Position numbers and translations under genes: made by a program. Shown here in pieces: positions 45,089 to 56,315 of a stretch of 64,000 bases of DNA. The stretch's first letter is position 1; every line of letters begins with the position of its first letter. The notes beneath the pieces were generated by a model. That model made no database searches and had not been told where the DNA came from. It saw only the letters and a program-made list of their open reading frames with translations. Origin of the DNA: Paraphysomonas bandaiensis (lineage: Eukaryota > Chrysophyceae); assembly GCA_965644295.1 (NCBI GenBank), contig CBFFRP010000410.1, positions 62,001 through 126,000 on the forward strand, given 5' to 3'.

Positions 45089-48000
45089 TCATACTATAAA
45101 TTCTTGCCCTTTTCCCTTTGCAATCTTCGTTGAATAAGTAGAGCGGGTCATCGCATTAGTTTCAGTAAACAACGCCGGAAAACACTTCTTCCTCACAGTG
45201 TCTAGAATTATGACAGAGGATGCAAGGCAAACAATGAAGACTATGTCCCAGAATGACAATGCGACGGTTCTAAATACTTTTTGAAGGGGTTCAAAGTATA
45301 TCACTAGCACTTGGCCTAAAAGAGATAGGGTAACTGCGATAACAAATGCCATGTTTGAATCCCATTTTAGCTCGTAAATAGGCTTCGTGTTATGTCTGCA
45401 CGACACCGCATTGAATATATCAAACAAAACGAATGTCGTGAATGTCATAGTCGTGTCTCTAGACGACACCTTGCCATCATCTAGCTCAGTCAAAAACACA
45501 TACGTGGTACCAATGAGGATTAACGTTCCAGATGTCAAGACTCGTAGAATGAGTGGACGGGTAATTACACTATCGTTTCGGCTTCTTGGTGGACGCAACA
45601 TCACAGCCGGATCCACAGGTTCCACACCTAGGCTTTGAGCAGGTGGTCCATCCATTATGATATTAATCCATAAGATCTGCATGGGGTTAAGTGGATTGGG
45701 GAAGCCAAAGATATTATTAAGAGCAACCAAACTTAACGCAGCAAAAGATGTGCTCAGTTGAAATGTCAAAAAATTCTTGATATTGTGAAATATGGACTTT
45801 CCTTCCTCGACTGCATTAACAATGGTCGAGAAGTTGTCATCAAGAACGACCATATGTGCCGCTTCCTTTGCAACATCAGTACCAGAACCCATGGCAATAC
45901 CAATGTCAGCACACTTCAATGCTGGACTGTCGTTAACACCTAAAAATATCAATTAAAGTGGTCTGAGAAATATAATAGTCATACCATCTCCAGTCATGGC
46001 AACAACGTGGCCTTTCAACTGAAGGGCTCGGATTATATGAAGTTTGTGCCTGGGTGACGTGCGGTAGCAAACTGAAACGTCCTCCATCACACTTGAGAGA
46101 CCATCAATACCATTTACGCTCACAAGCTCTTCAATATCGCTGCCCGATAACGTCTTGTGTCGTTGTCTGTCGTACATATCAGTGCCGTCGTTAAGAATCC
46201 CTGCCTTGCGAGCAACAGCGACAGCAGTTCCCTCCGAGTCGCCAGTGATCATCATCACCCTTGCACCTGTTTGCTGGATCCTCTTCACTGCCTCACACAC
46301 TCCATTCCTAAGGGGGTCGTGCATACCAACTATGCCTCGAAGAACACACTCACTGCGCTGTACCTATAAAGAATGGTCGCTTAAGCAAATATCATACAAT
46401 CTAGAGGGGTCTCTACTAACCTGCTTACTGTCAGCAGATGCTACCAAAAGGACCCTAAGTCCATCGTTTGACATAAGCGTCGCCTGCTGCATAATTCGGT
46501 CTCTATCCATGGCACGCAGTGGGAGGATCTCACCTCCTCGGCCAATATAATGGGTGCAGTCCGGCAGCAATACTTCCACAGCACCCTTCACGTATGTCAC
46601 CTCAAGTTCCCCATCCACACATGATATCTCCATCCGCTTTCTATCCGATGAGAACCCGCCTTCAGATGTACGGACAAGGTGAGGGCGTCGGTCCGGCACA
46701 CCCAGTGCAGCTGCTGCGACAAGTAGTGCCCCTTCTGTTGGTTGACCAATGACGACGCCATCTTGTGTCAAGTGCGCGTTGTTGCAGATACAAAAGGCAT
46801 CTAACATTGGATAAAGTCCAGGAACAGAGTGTACATCCACATTGTTTCCCGCACTCCATAGAGAGACCTTATTCCCCAAATTACCGACATTTGATTCATA
46901 CGAAGATAAGGAACTCTCCCCTTGGCCGTGGCCGTTACTGTGAAACTCAACATAGTCATCCATACACAGGGAGAAAGCTCTTGACACCGTCATCTTGTTC
47001 TCCGTGAGAGTCCCTGTATATGAAGATAAGAAATATAGATCACATGCTGTTACAGTACCTGTTTTATCCGTGCAAATAAAATTCGCGCATCCCAGTGATT
47101 CAACTGCGGGAAGTTTCTTACATATGGCATTCCTTTTTGCCATCCGAATGACCCCAAGTGCGAGGGTCACAGTGACGCATATTGGCAGCCCTTCAGGTAT
47201 CGCAGCAACCGCAAGACTGACCCCGATATTAAACATCGACATAAAAGTTTTTCCTTGTAGCACTCCCAGGATGCCGATGCATATGATGATTCCTAGAGAT
47301 ACCATACTCAGATGTTTACCGAGATCATCCATCATCTCTTGCAGTGGGGTCCTACGGCTGTCTACCTCCTTCATATCTTGAAAGGTTTTGCCGAACTCAG
47401 TGTCAAGCGCCGTATATACAACAATAGCAGTAGCAGATCCAGTGGAGACCAGTGTGCCCATAAAAACCATGTTACGTTTGCTCGTCACTTCTGCATCATC
47501 AGGAATATCGATTGCATCCGCAATTTTGTCCTTGGGCTCTTGTTCACCCGTCAGATTCGATTCGTCCACCTACACAAGCATGAGTACTTGATTGTAGAAG
47601 TACCACAAAAAACTCACAGAGAAGCCATTACAGCAAAGAATGCGGGCATCTGCTGGTACTCTGTCTCCACACTTAAGTCGGATGATGTCCCCCGGAACAA
47701 GGTCCTCTGCAAGGGCATTATCTTGCAAGGATCCACGCACGACATGACACATGGGAGGCACCAAATGAGTGAGTGCTTCCAAACTCTGTTCAGAACGATA
47801 CTCCTGTAGTATAAACTCCTAAGCCTATAATATAACTAGACACAAATGGGTACCTGAATGAACGCAACAGTTCCAACGATGACGACTGCAGCAGCAATAC
47901 TAATCGCATCTTCGTACTGATACAAGATTAATTATAGTTCGTAGTTATACAGACAATTCAACCTGTCCAACTAGAATACTAAGAGCTGCAGAGCCTAACA

Positions 48001-48518
48001 ATAGGAGGATTAAGGGGTCTTTGAACTGCTGGATATACTTCCATAAAATATGTTCCTGTGCAGAGAATATCAAAAAGAGCTCATTGTGTAGATAGGAACT
48101 CGTTTTATACAGAGACGATACGAACAATATGTAAACAAACCACTCATCTATAACACATATACACATATATATATACAATGAAGCCAGTGCTTATACATAA
48201 CATACACATATATATATATATACATATACATACATATACATATACATGTATATAACATACACACATCTACATACACATACATATACACACATCTACATAC
48301 ATACATACACATACATATACACGTATACAGATGTACAGATGTATGTATCACTGTCTCCTGATAAAACTGACCTTCTCTTCCACATCAAACTTATTGGATC
48401 CATATGAATGTCGTCGAGACAAGGCTTCACTAACAGACAAGCCGATCTCGCCATTGGAGTTCAATATCTGTATAATCTCATCACCAGAGCACTTCCAGGG
48501 GTGCCTTGTGGCTAACAT
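45089..48518 (-). CDS. PMR1: Secretory-pathway Ca2+/Mn2+-ATPase (SPCA/PMR1)
   Basis: Eight exons: 48518-48372, 48055-47963, 47916-47854, 47803-47618, 47569-47059, 47013-46421, 46363-45985 and 45939-45089; 940 aa with all phases consistent. A P2A ATPase pumping Ca2+ and Mn2+ into the Golgi. Family blocks: [40 protein letters not shown] (spliced, SPCA-specific); [32 protein letters not shown] in TM4; phosphorylation motif [13 protein letters not shown] with Asp331, split by a 45-nt intron inside [17 protein letters not shown], also split; and [13 protein letters not shown] in TM6. Intron 1 is unusually long (316 nt) and contains CATA/TATA microsatellites. Upstream of the start lie more TATG repeats and TACAGCTGTA at 48681-48690. 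Confidence 0.95.
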
Positions 48519-49089
48519 GTTGGGTAGAAAGTGAGATTAAAGGGGGTTTGATGGATGGTGTGGTGACTATATGTATGTATGTATATGTATATGTGTATAT
48601 ATGTGTATATATATGTGTGTATGGCTCTATGTATGTGTATGTATGTATACAGAAGGATGTTCCTATAGATGAATACAGATATACAGCTGTATACGAGATG
48701 TCTATATGCTCTATGCATATACACATTCATCGATATTGTCGTTGTTTTTCTTGTTAAAAAGTCACTTATTTTGTGGTTATAGTAAAAAAGTCGCGTTATT
48801 ATGGACGAATTTAGTCTTGGTACAGGGATTTTTTCATAAAATCCTCGAATTATATATAAACCTATAGTTTTAAATGAAAAAACTCACCATTTCCCCCCCC
48901 CCTTGAACTGATATCTAGATGTAGCTAACCGCAACATCCATCAATACAATCACAGACATACACACACAATGCATCTAAACTCATTGTTACCATCACACTC
49001 TTCCTGTATCTCGAGTGATAAGATAGAGGAGCCTTCAGTCCTCAAGATGCCCCCAGTGGGATGCATGAACCACTCCTGAGTCTCTATAT
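48519..49089. promoter_or_regulatory. Upstream region of the Ca-ATPase
   Basis: 571 bp before the Ca-ATPase ATG. TATG/TGTA microsatellite sequence at 48567-48650, TACAGCTGTA palindrome at 48681-48690, then plain AT-rich DNA with a C run at 48894-48902. No gene seen. Confidence 0.35.
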
Positions 49090-49893
49090 TCAGAGAGTTG
49101 GAGGCAGGTGACAATTCATGCATTGTTGGAATACTTGCTATTAAAAATATGCCTCCAGATATGTTTCGCGTTGAAGAAGTTGCAGATTTAAGTCTCTCCA
49201 GTCATGTTAGTGCTAGAGGCCTTGTCTATTTTGCAAGTGCACATATGGCACCAAAGCTATGTGGAAGGATTATTTGCGTGTTGTTAAACCAACAATTGAA
49301 TTTGCCAAAAATATGCACAATCCTTGAAATCCAGGCAGTTTACCAATGAGGAATTTCTTCAGCACTGACGGGAAGACATCATTATCTGGAGGGCTTGCGA
49401 AGATGATGTGCGAAGTATGTTTGAAGAAATTCTCACAGACTATGGTCAGGTTGGTGCTGGTACAACGGGAATTCATAATGCATGCGATCGTCAGTTCACC
49501 TATCGGGAGGTCAAAATATGAGTTCGCAATCACATATTAGATGACAGTGCAAATTTCAGTAACAGACAGTTGGAGAAATCAATTCAAAAAGCACTTGATA
49601 GTTTTAGCCAGACGTTTCCATCTGTTGAATTTGGTAGAGCCTTAAAGGACACTCCGTTTTCGGCAATAGCAGCGTCACGTTTGGATTGAGATCCGGCACA
49701 GCATTTTGGCCACAGTAAGTGAATTCTCATATAACCATCTCGCGGTTCATTACTTTGTCGAAAAGCTGAGTCTCAATCCCAGCGTGAAGCTGCTATTGCC
49801 GAAATAAATATGAAAGAAGAAACTAGACTGATGGAAATAGAAGATGCTCTATCGGTTCTAGCTGCCTATGAAACAAGGAGCACTCGTACTTGA
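49090..49893 (+). pseudogene. Decayed gene of unknown family, three in-frame TGA codons
   Basis: Coding-like sequence on the plus strand in three joined frames. 49098-49250 reads SCIVGILAIKNMPPDMFRV and similar. About 49250-49327 continues in another frame (MWKDYLRVVKPTIEFAKNMH). From 49328 one long frame runs to 49714 and, through a canonical GTAAGT...AAAAG intron (49715-49765), to a final TGA at 49891-49893. In that long frame the only stops are TGA at 49366, 49519 and 49687; there is no TAA or TAG. The last exon is a short coiled coil (REAAIAEINMKEETRLMEIE). Two frameshifts plus three stops make it a pseudogene. I recognise no family; it sits beside the MULE and could be a decayed transposon-borne or host gene. 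Confidence 0.6.
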
Positions 49894-50482
49894 GAGGAAT
49901 GACTGATGGGGTGTAAGGATATTCGATAGTTAAGTTTTGCCATTGCGTATTTCTACGTTATTGTTTCGCACATATTCCTAACCAATGATATATTATTATT
50001 ATCAACATCTACATGTCAACACACAGAACGGGCGTATATATATGCATACACACAGGTGACATATTCTCATTCACAAGGTACAAATACTCTCTCCCCTCCA
50101 AACACTTTGTCTGTAGTATTAGTCGAATATAGAGTCTCAGTAGTGGTTACTGTAGTATCCACTGCTCTGCATATAGCGATTGATAGTCCTCCTGAGGACT
50201 GAGGGCTCCTCTTTCTTATCACTCGAGACACAGGGTGTGATGGTAACAATGAGCGTATATTAAAATGTGAGCTTACTCCATTGTAAAGATAGTGTGTGTG
50301 TCTCTGATTGTATTGGTGGTAATGTCATGATGAGATGTGGCGTTGTAATTGCTACATTACACATCATGCACGATGAAAACCTGAACTAAGAAGAACAATA
50401 CCATTACCGTAAGTGAGTGCAATACCAAGCTCATGACACCGTATATATATATACATACATGTGCAGTGGCTGCATATATATA
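49894..50482. other. Spacer between pseudogene and MULE
   Basis: 589 bp, AT-rich. A 60-aa minus-strand frame (50249-50067) has no recognised motif. The right end is a TA run (50474-50482) that forms the left flank of the transposon. Confidence 0.35.
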
Positions 50483-52428
50483 GGGATCTATTTTTCGACC
50501 TAGTCAATTTGGGGGAATTTCCTAGTCACACCAAAATTGGTGTAATAACCTAGTCAAAAGGTTGAAAAACCTAGTCATTAAACAATTAGATTTTTAACTT
50601 TACAATGACTAGGTTGACTAGGTGGAATTGAGTATTCACCTAGTTAAACAGGGGAGCATACTATAGCTATAAATTAAATTCTATATGCCTCACACTTCGT
50701 CTTCACAGTCGAATGCAAATTGGGCTGTTTCTGATGACCAAGTCCGGTGTAGCTCCACAGCAATCTTCATTTCATGGGCATCGAACCCCACAATCTTCGG
50801 ATGAGCAAGGATGTCATCTGGAGCATCAGAAAACCGACACTGCCAGCGAAGAATTTTTTTATTTCTGTGGTTCGGCACCACGAGGTAATCCACGCACATA
50901 CCATTCAGGTACTGTGGGTGGCGAACATACGCGTTCTTCCAGTCCCCTGGCTTAAGGGCCTCCACATCTATGGGGTCATCGTTGATAAGTGCCCTAGCTG
51001 CATTGCGAGGCCGGCCGCGTTTCCTTGCAGGCCTGATAGTGCTCGCCATGTGCTTTACATCAATGTCCCCTAAGGACATAATTAATATATGTAAGGGTGT
51101 GTAAGTGACATACACATACCTCGCAAGTGATGTACGGCTAGGGAGTGGGAGCAGTAACGACCATTGTCCCAAAACCGCGGACAGCTGCAAATAAGAGAGG
51201 TATAGGTCCTACGCTTTATTTTGTAAATTAAAAGGAACTTCTCGAACAACAAACATACTGAGGAATCTGTTATATAGAATGATTAGTACATAAATAAAGA
51301 AGTACAATATTTATTTCACCTCTCCCTACATTCCTCTACTTGATATTATGTGTCTCTTCCTTTAACGCAATGGAACATATCTATGAAAGACTTGGTCATT
51401 CGATTCTCACCGGTGTGTTCAATGAACAAGTTTTTCTTTGAGTTCACATACCTATTAGAAAACTTATGTTACTGACGCATATTATATAATAAATTAGAGT
51501 TACTAACCAATGGACTTCATTTCTACCTTTCACTACTACATCCATGCGTTTACAGTTTTGAGGACCTGGATCAATAATAGAGCATGCACCAAGCAGGCAG
51601 TCTCGATGCACGTGACCATGTTGCAGTAAAGCAAGCTGATCATTACATAAGAAATTGACCCTAGTGACCCGGTACTTTTCTCGCAGATGTCTCAACATAG
51701 AAGGAATAGAGACCTCTATAAAATGTGCCATAGCCGCCCTCTCCTTAATCTGTAACTTAATAGATCGAAATAATGACTCCGATGTATTGTTCTGCGGGGC
51801 GTGACCGGGTATGCCCGGTGCCCCTACGTTGAATGTACCCCCAGTCCACTCCTCAGCGAGGTATATCTATAGTAGTGAATGTCGTCTTATTAGCAATAGC
51901 CGTGTAGTAGAACTAGAAGCAAGGTATACCTTGCAAAACCAGTCTGCATAGTCATCTTCACCATTACTTCGCCACTCTCTAACTTGTTGTCACACTTGTG
52001 CATGATAATTCATAGTTATATTATTAAACTAAGTGATGCTGATAGACCCCCCCCAGAGTACAAGATTTCATCAATGTTTCTGAAGGCGACTGAAGGACAT
52101 CTATGGAGATTGTGTTGAGAAAGAATGGTGTACAAAAGCCTACTTGAGCATTGTAGAGAGCGATGGAGTCCTGCCCATGCTGTTATATCTTACTATATTA
52201 CTTCTCTTTAGCTTTGTGTTCGCCTGATCTATGTTGTATTGATTTTAATTCACCTTCTATGACCTCATGCTTCTGTAATTCGTAGCTATATGCGAGTACA
52301 ATTCATGACTAGGTTTAATACTATAATTGGCTAGGTTGAGTCATTTATTGCTTTGACTAGGTTATTACACCAATTTTGGAGTGACTAGGAAAGTCCACCA
52401 AATTGACTAGGTCGAATAATATATCCCC
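50483..52428. mobile_element. Mutator-like DNA transposon, ~1.95 kb, with long TIRs
   Basis: The left end, starting GGGATCTATTTTTCGACC at 50483, and the inverse of the right end, GGGGATATATTATTCGACC finishing at 52428, are terminal inverted repeats of roughly 90 bp with about 80-85% match by eye. Both contain the series CCTAGTCAATTTGG, CCTAGTCAC, CAAAATTGGTGTAATAACC and CCTAGTCAA. CCTAGTCA repeats continue further inward on both sides. Flanking each end is ATATATATA, consistent with a 9-bp target duplication typical of MULEs but uninformative in a TA run. Inside are minus-strand transposase remnants. The 5' part of the transposase is missing, so the copy is truncated internally or non-autonomous. 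Confidence 0.85.
50690..52011 (-). pseudogene. MULE transposase, C-terminal remnant
   Basis: A minus-strand coding piece lies at about 52011-51937 (reads EDDYADWFCK at its end). A 59-nt intron (GTATACC...CTATAG, 51936-51871) joins it to IYLAEEWTGGTFNVGAPGIP, which runs open to about 51445. The join contains the MULE signature: a Trp-Thr turn followed by G-x-P-G-x-x-x-x-x-N-N-T-S-E-S-L (the usual P-x-T-N-N-x-x-E block that carries the catalytic Glu). A further frame, 51190-50690, carries an AT-hook-like KRGRPR and a short basic domain, as at the C-terminus of many MULE transposases. The DDE Asp residues and the N-terminus are absent. Frames between 51445 and 51190 are broken, so the gene is probably dead. 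Confidence 0.65.
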
Positions 52429-53026
52429 ATATATATATATATATGTATATCAAGAGTCTGAGTCTCTTGTTCGTGGATCCAAACAGGTGTCCAATAACTT
52501 CATTCATATACAGACACATAGACTGACAAAGTAACATATAACAGACTAACGATCTATTGCAATTAAGAGGGTCTGCTATCTATCGTTTGATTAACAAGGG
52601 CGTATGAGCATGTATAGAGTCTATGAATATTCTTGTATTCGAATCTATTGTAAACTATTACATTGTCACTTGTCACTATTACCATGATGTAGATGGTAGA
52701 TGGTAGATTGCGACTTGTGGTAATTGATATTAAGCACTATCATATATACTATATAAATAATAATAAGAATTATTTCGAACAGCTTAATATATATTAAATC
52801 ACCTTAAATATTTACCTCGAAGTAGGTCAACACAACAGTTGAATTTAGCTATAAGATGTCCCATACTTCTAAATAGGCACATTGGCGAGAAAAGGCTGCA
52901 TACATTAATCTATATAACGACATTGTTGGAGACATAAACAGCATGAATAAAACCCACAAGGTCGTACCAGCCAATTCGAACAACAGCCCTCCTATTACTA
53001 TAGTAAATAATAGAAAAGTTTGCTGC
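52429..53026. other. Spacer between MULE and DGAT2
   Basis: 598 bp of AT-rich DNA starting with the TA run at the right end of the transposon. The only frame is a shadow of the DGAT2 3' region. No feature supported. Confidence 0.4.
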
Positions 53027-54163
53027 TTATAGAATCTCCAGAACGGCAGCTTCTCCATCTCGTGCATATTTTCCTTTGTACTTGTTGAACAAATCTTGAT
53101 AGCCTTTCAAAAATAGTGCGTGGTACTTGTCGATATCCTCTGAGCTTGGAGAGTCTAACTTAGGTAACTCGATTACTTTTCCAACGACGACATTGAAATC
53201 CATATCATTATCAGGCATAAATAAATACTTTCCCACAAAGATACAAGTGGGAATATGGAATTTATTTAACCATAGTGCCCACGACTTGGGCAACAAATCA
53301 ACAGTCCTGTTTGAAGAGTTATTGTGATGAATAATAAACATGTGTGGTGCCATACCAAAACGTTAGCTCTTCACCAAATGCGTACACTGGCATGATAGAA
53401 TAGCCATACTGCAGAGCGTACTGTCATGGTGAACAACAACGTATTACTTGGACACACTGAGAATAGCTTTTACTTACCTTGATGAAGCCTTTTTTCTGTT
53501 TAAGAAAAAGTCGGTGCTTTCCTCGCTTGAACATGGTTGCCTCCTGAAATCCACCAGGGATAAGGCCGATATTGCACCCAGTTTTCATGATGCTCCGCAT
53601 GGATGGTGGCGAACATGAATGGCAACCCGTCCACCTGCAGACCCAATAATGCATACTTAGGCTGTATGAATCAACTAACAATCTAATTATCTTACCTCAT
53701 AATATCTTGAACAAATGGCAAGGTCATCATAGCCGGAGCAACCAACCACTTGGTGTCGGTATCATAAAATGATCGTGATGATATCACAAATGACCATCCG
53801 AGAGTTAGAATACCGTGAGGGGCAACCGATATCAGAGTCTTTGAATAAGGCTTGGGAGCTTTAGAGTTATTATCAAATATGATCCTAATATAACAATAGT
53901 ACATATATTAAGGCCATAAGAAACATACGTGATCCCTACCTCGCCGAATTGCAATATGGGGTATCATCAGTCATGAGTACCTGTCTCATCCATTCCCATT
54001 TTGATGCAGGGAATATACTTCTTATAGAATAGTAGATAACTAGTGCAATAATAGGGAGATATACGTTAAATACCATGCATAATAGAGCTATTGGTATGGC
54101 AAATGCCCCTCCTAGCCATAGTGCATAGAAGAAGCATAGATTGCGGAAAGCACGAAAATGCAT
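53027..54163 (-). CDS. DGAT2: Diacylglycerol acyltransferase 2 family (DGAT2/MGAT)
   Basis: Exons 54163-53940, 53884-53696, 53634-53478, 53420-53356 and 53306-53027 (introns 49-61 nt), 304 aa. It makes triacylglycerol from diacylglycerol and acyl-CoA in the ER. An N-terminal hydrophobic hairpin (residues ~8-50) is followed by SVAPHGILTLG (the usual HPHG block; His98 is kept but the first His is Ala), RWTGCHSCSPPSMRSIMKTG and IGLIPGGFQEATMF with the conserved G-G-x-x-E, then KKGFIKYALQYGYSIMPVYA (across intron 3). The C-terminus is FVGKYLFMPDNDMDFNVVVG followed by an amphipathic helix. It is shorter than human DGAT2 (388 aa), close to algal and protist forms. Divergent from the EF-hand-like gene. 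Confidence 0.93.
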
Positions 54164-54717
54164 TACTTGTATATGATAGTATGGTAGTTAGGGAAAGGAA
54201 AATATCATATGTAGTATGTGTAGATTGAGTTATGGTGTTCTATAGATGCAATTGATATGGCGTCATCTTAAAGTAGAGAGGAGAGTGTACTCAACTGCTA
54301 CTGTGTGTGAGTACATGTACTGGTGTATTTATGTACCTGACGGCGTACTCTATATGACAGAGTATTCCTGCGTGTACACAGGTACTAGTACTGTAGTACT
54401 ATTGTGTGAACCACTCGTACATCTACAACCCATAGAAAGTACTGCTGTACTGCTACGAGGAATACACAACCGTGCATCAGTACACTTCACCAGTACAGCA
54501 GTACATCTAGCCATACGACGTAGATAGAATAGAAAGTACTGCTGTACTGCTACAAGAAATACCGAACCGTGCATCAGTACACTCCATCAGTACAGTAGAG
54601 AAGTACCTAATGTATATATCTGTATATATCTAAGAGAAGATACTTGTGTGTTCATGTAGATGGAACATCTCATACATTAACAGAAAGATCAGCCAAATTA
54701 CACATTCAAAACTCATC
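54164..54717. promoter_or_regulatory. Divergent promoter region with four GTAC dyads
   Basis: 554 bp between the divergent ATGs of DGAT2 and the calcineurin-B-like gene. Four perfect GTAC-N4-GTAC dyads: GTACTGTAGTAC at 54388-54399, GTACTGCTGTAC at 54439-54450, GTACAGCAGTAC at 54493-54504 and GTACTGCTGTAC at 54536-54547. The last two lie in a direct duplication: the segment AGTACTGCTGTACTGCTAC and the following phrase ACCGTGCATCAGTACACT occur twice about 97 bp apart (54438 and 54535). This is the densest cluster in the window. Confidence 0.6.
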
Positions 54718-55903
54718 ATGGGATGCTGCATACACTGCTGTGGTATATTCACTGATCCTGAAATTACATTTTACAATAAATATGGATATGAAAAATACAA
54801 AATTACATTTCAGTTTTTAAATTTACATGAAAAACATTTAAATATTTTACATAAATTATATATAAAAATACATACAAAAGATAATAGTATGATCGAGACA
54901 AAATTGTTTTTTACAGAAATTGGATATAAAATATTCCCATTTTTTCATCATATATTTACAATTTTTACAAATAATGACAATAAAAATTTAAAATTTATTG
55001 ATTTTGTATTCATTCTATGGAATATATGTACAATAGCTGACCGTGATCTCCCTCTATATATCCTTGAGCTCTATGACCCTCATGGGGGGGATCTCAGTCA
55101 TCATGTGGTTGAAGGGATACTCAAAGATATATACGACAAGGAGAGTTACGTTAATAAGCATACCTCAAAGTACGCAGCATGTTTATGTATGTATATACAT
55201 GTATGTGTGTATATATATGTGTATATATATGTGTATGTTATGTATGCGTGTGTATGTACGTATGTATATGTATGCGTATACGTGCTCTGTATATACAGTA
55301 TGTGTGTATATACATGCGCTGTGTGTATGTATGTATATGTATGTGTATATATGTGTGAGTTGACATCATGATATCTGCATGTATCTTCTCAGGCTACTGG
55401 ATTCTGCACGATCGAATAAATTCATAAGCAGAAAATTATTTTTGGAACACATGCAAGAGCATCCCAAAGCGTTGAAACCCATACGGTCCGTAATTAGCCA
55501 CCTACAACGACGCATTCTTGGTAAACGTACATGGAAAGAACTCTCCAATTACCGCGACATGAAAATTGGAAAGGGGAAGTATGTATCCATTCATAGCATT
55601 CTATCCAAATGCGGTGTTGATGATGCGTCGTCTATAAGTGGTAGACGAGCCTCCATAAATTCAATTAGTAGTGCTGCCTCGGAAAGGTCACTTGGCCAAC
55701 GAAGTGACAGCGGGCATCGAAATGAAAGCCGAAGCGGAAGTACTCGTAAATCCCGTGGATCAGTAAGTGGAGGAACTTCTAAAGGAGACTCCAAGGCTGT
55801 TGTCCGCAGGAAGTCTCTTGGGGAGATCACATCAGAACGTGGAGAGTTTACACCAAAGAAATCACGAAGATCTAGTAGAAGGACTTTTCCTGTTGACGGC
55901 TAG
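54718..55903 (+). CDS. Calcineurin-B-like degenerate EF-hand protein, lipid-anchored
   Basis: Exons 54718-55169 and 55393-55903; the 223-nt intron is mostly TATG/TGTA microsatellite. 320 aa. MGCCIHCCG at the start fits N-myristoylation (Gly2) plus palmitoylation of four nearby cysteines, so membrane location is likely. Residues ~20-150 resemble the second half of a calcineurin-B/CBL fold, notably KFIDFVFILWNICTIADRDL followed by a DPHGGDLSHHVVEG loop, but no loop keeps a full D-x-D-x-D-G calcium set. Calcium binding is therefore doubtful. The C-terminal third is basic and Ser-rich with several R-R-x-S sites (RRASI, RRKSL). Exon 1 is extremely AT-rich, exon 2 is not. An upstream in-frame extension to 54646 lacks an ATG before 54718 that would keep the acylation motif. 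Confidence 0.68.
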
Positions 55904-56204
55904 AGACTGACTTTTATGTATTTTACAATATGTTAAGAGAAATATTATTGTCGTTTCATATATATTAAAATCCGAGGTACATTATATTATGCGTTTATAA
56001 TATTACGCGTGAATAATGCAATCATTGTTTGTATAGTGAATCACTATATTTCTGATTTATAGTTGTTAACACCTATATAATATATATAATTCCATTCAAA
56101 TTTAATAGCGGCCACATTGTTAGTTTTGTATGACATGTACCTATACCACTGTGACGATCATAGGATGACATTGCTTCTTACATATTGTTACATGAATCAG
56201 GACT

Positions 56205-56315
56205 GGCAACCATTCCCTGATCCCGGCAGTTATACTGGCATAAATGAAAAATATCCCGGCAATTATAATGGCCATTAATGGGCCTTTAACCTTTAATCAC
56301 CATTAATACCTAAGT
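56205..56315. repeat. Degraded palindromic element (GGTAAC/CATTAATGG family)
   Basis: Contains GGCAACCATTCCCTGATC, two CCCGGCA-TTATA-TGG-type phrases and GGCCATTAATGGGCC, an imperfect mirror of the family seen at 57534-57695 and 28086-28142. Too degraded for exact boundaries. Confidence 0.45.

Noticed and set aside
49330-49893. TGA recoded as an amino acid (selenocysteine or alternative code)
   Set aside because: Several solid genes here end in TGA (histidine kinase, FtsJ-like, secreted protein), and the same locus has frameshifts, so decay is simpler.
53027-53067. 72-aa hydrophobic frame at the DGAT2 3' end (53067-52849) as an extra membrane protein
   Set aside because: It overlaps the DGAT2 C-terminal coding region in another frame and runs into the AT-rich 3' flank.
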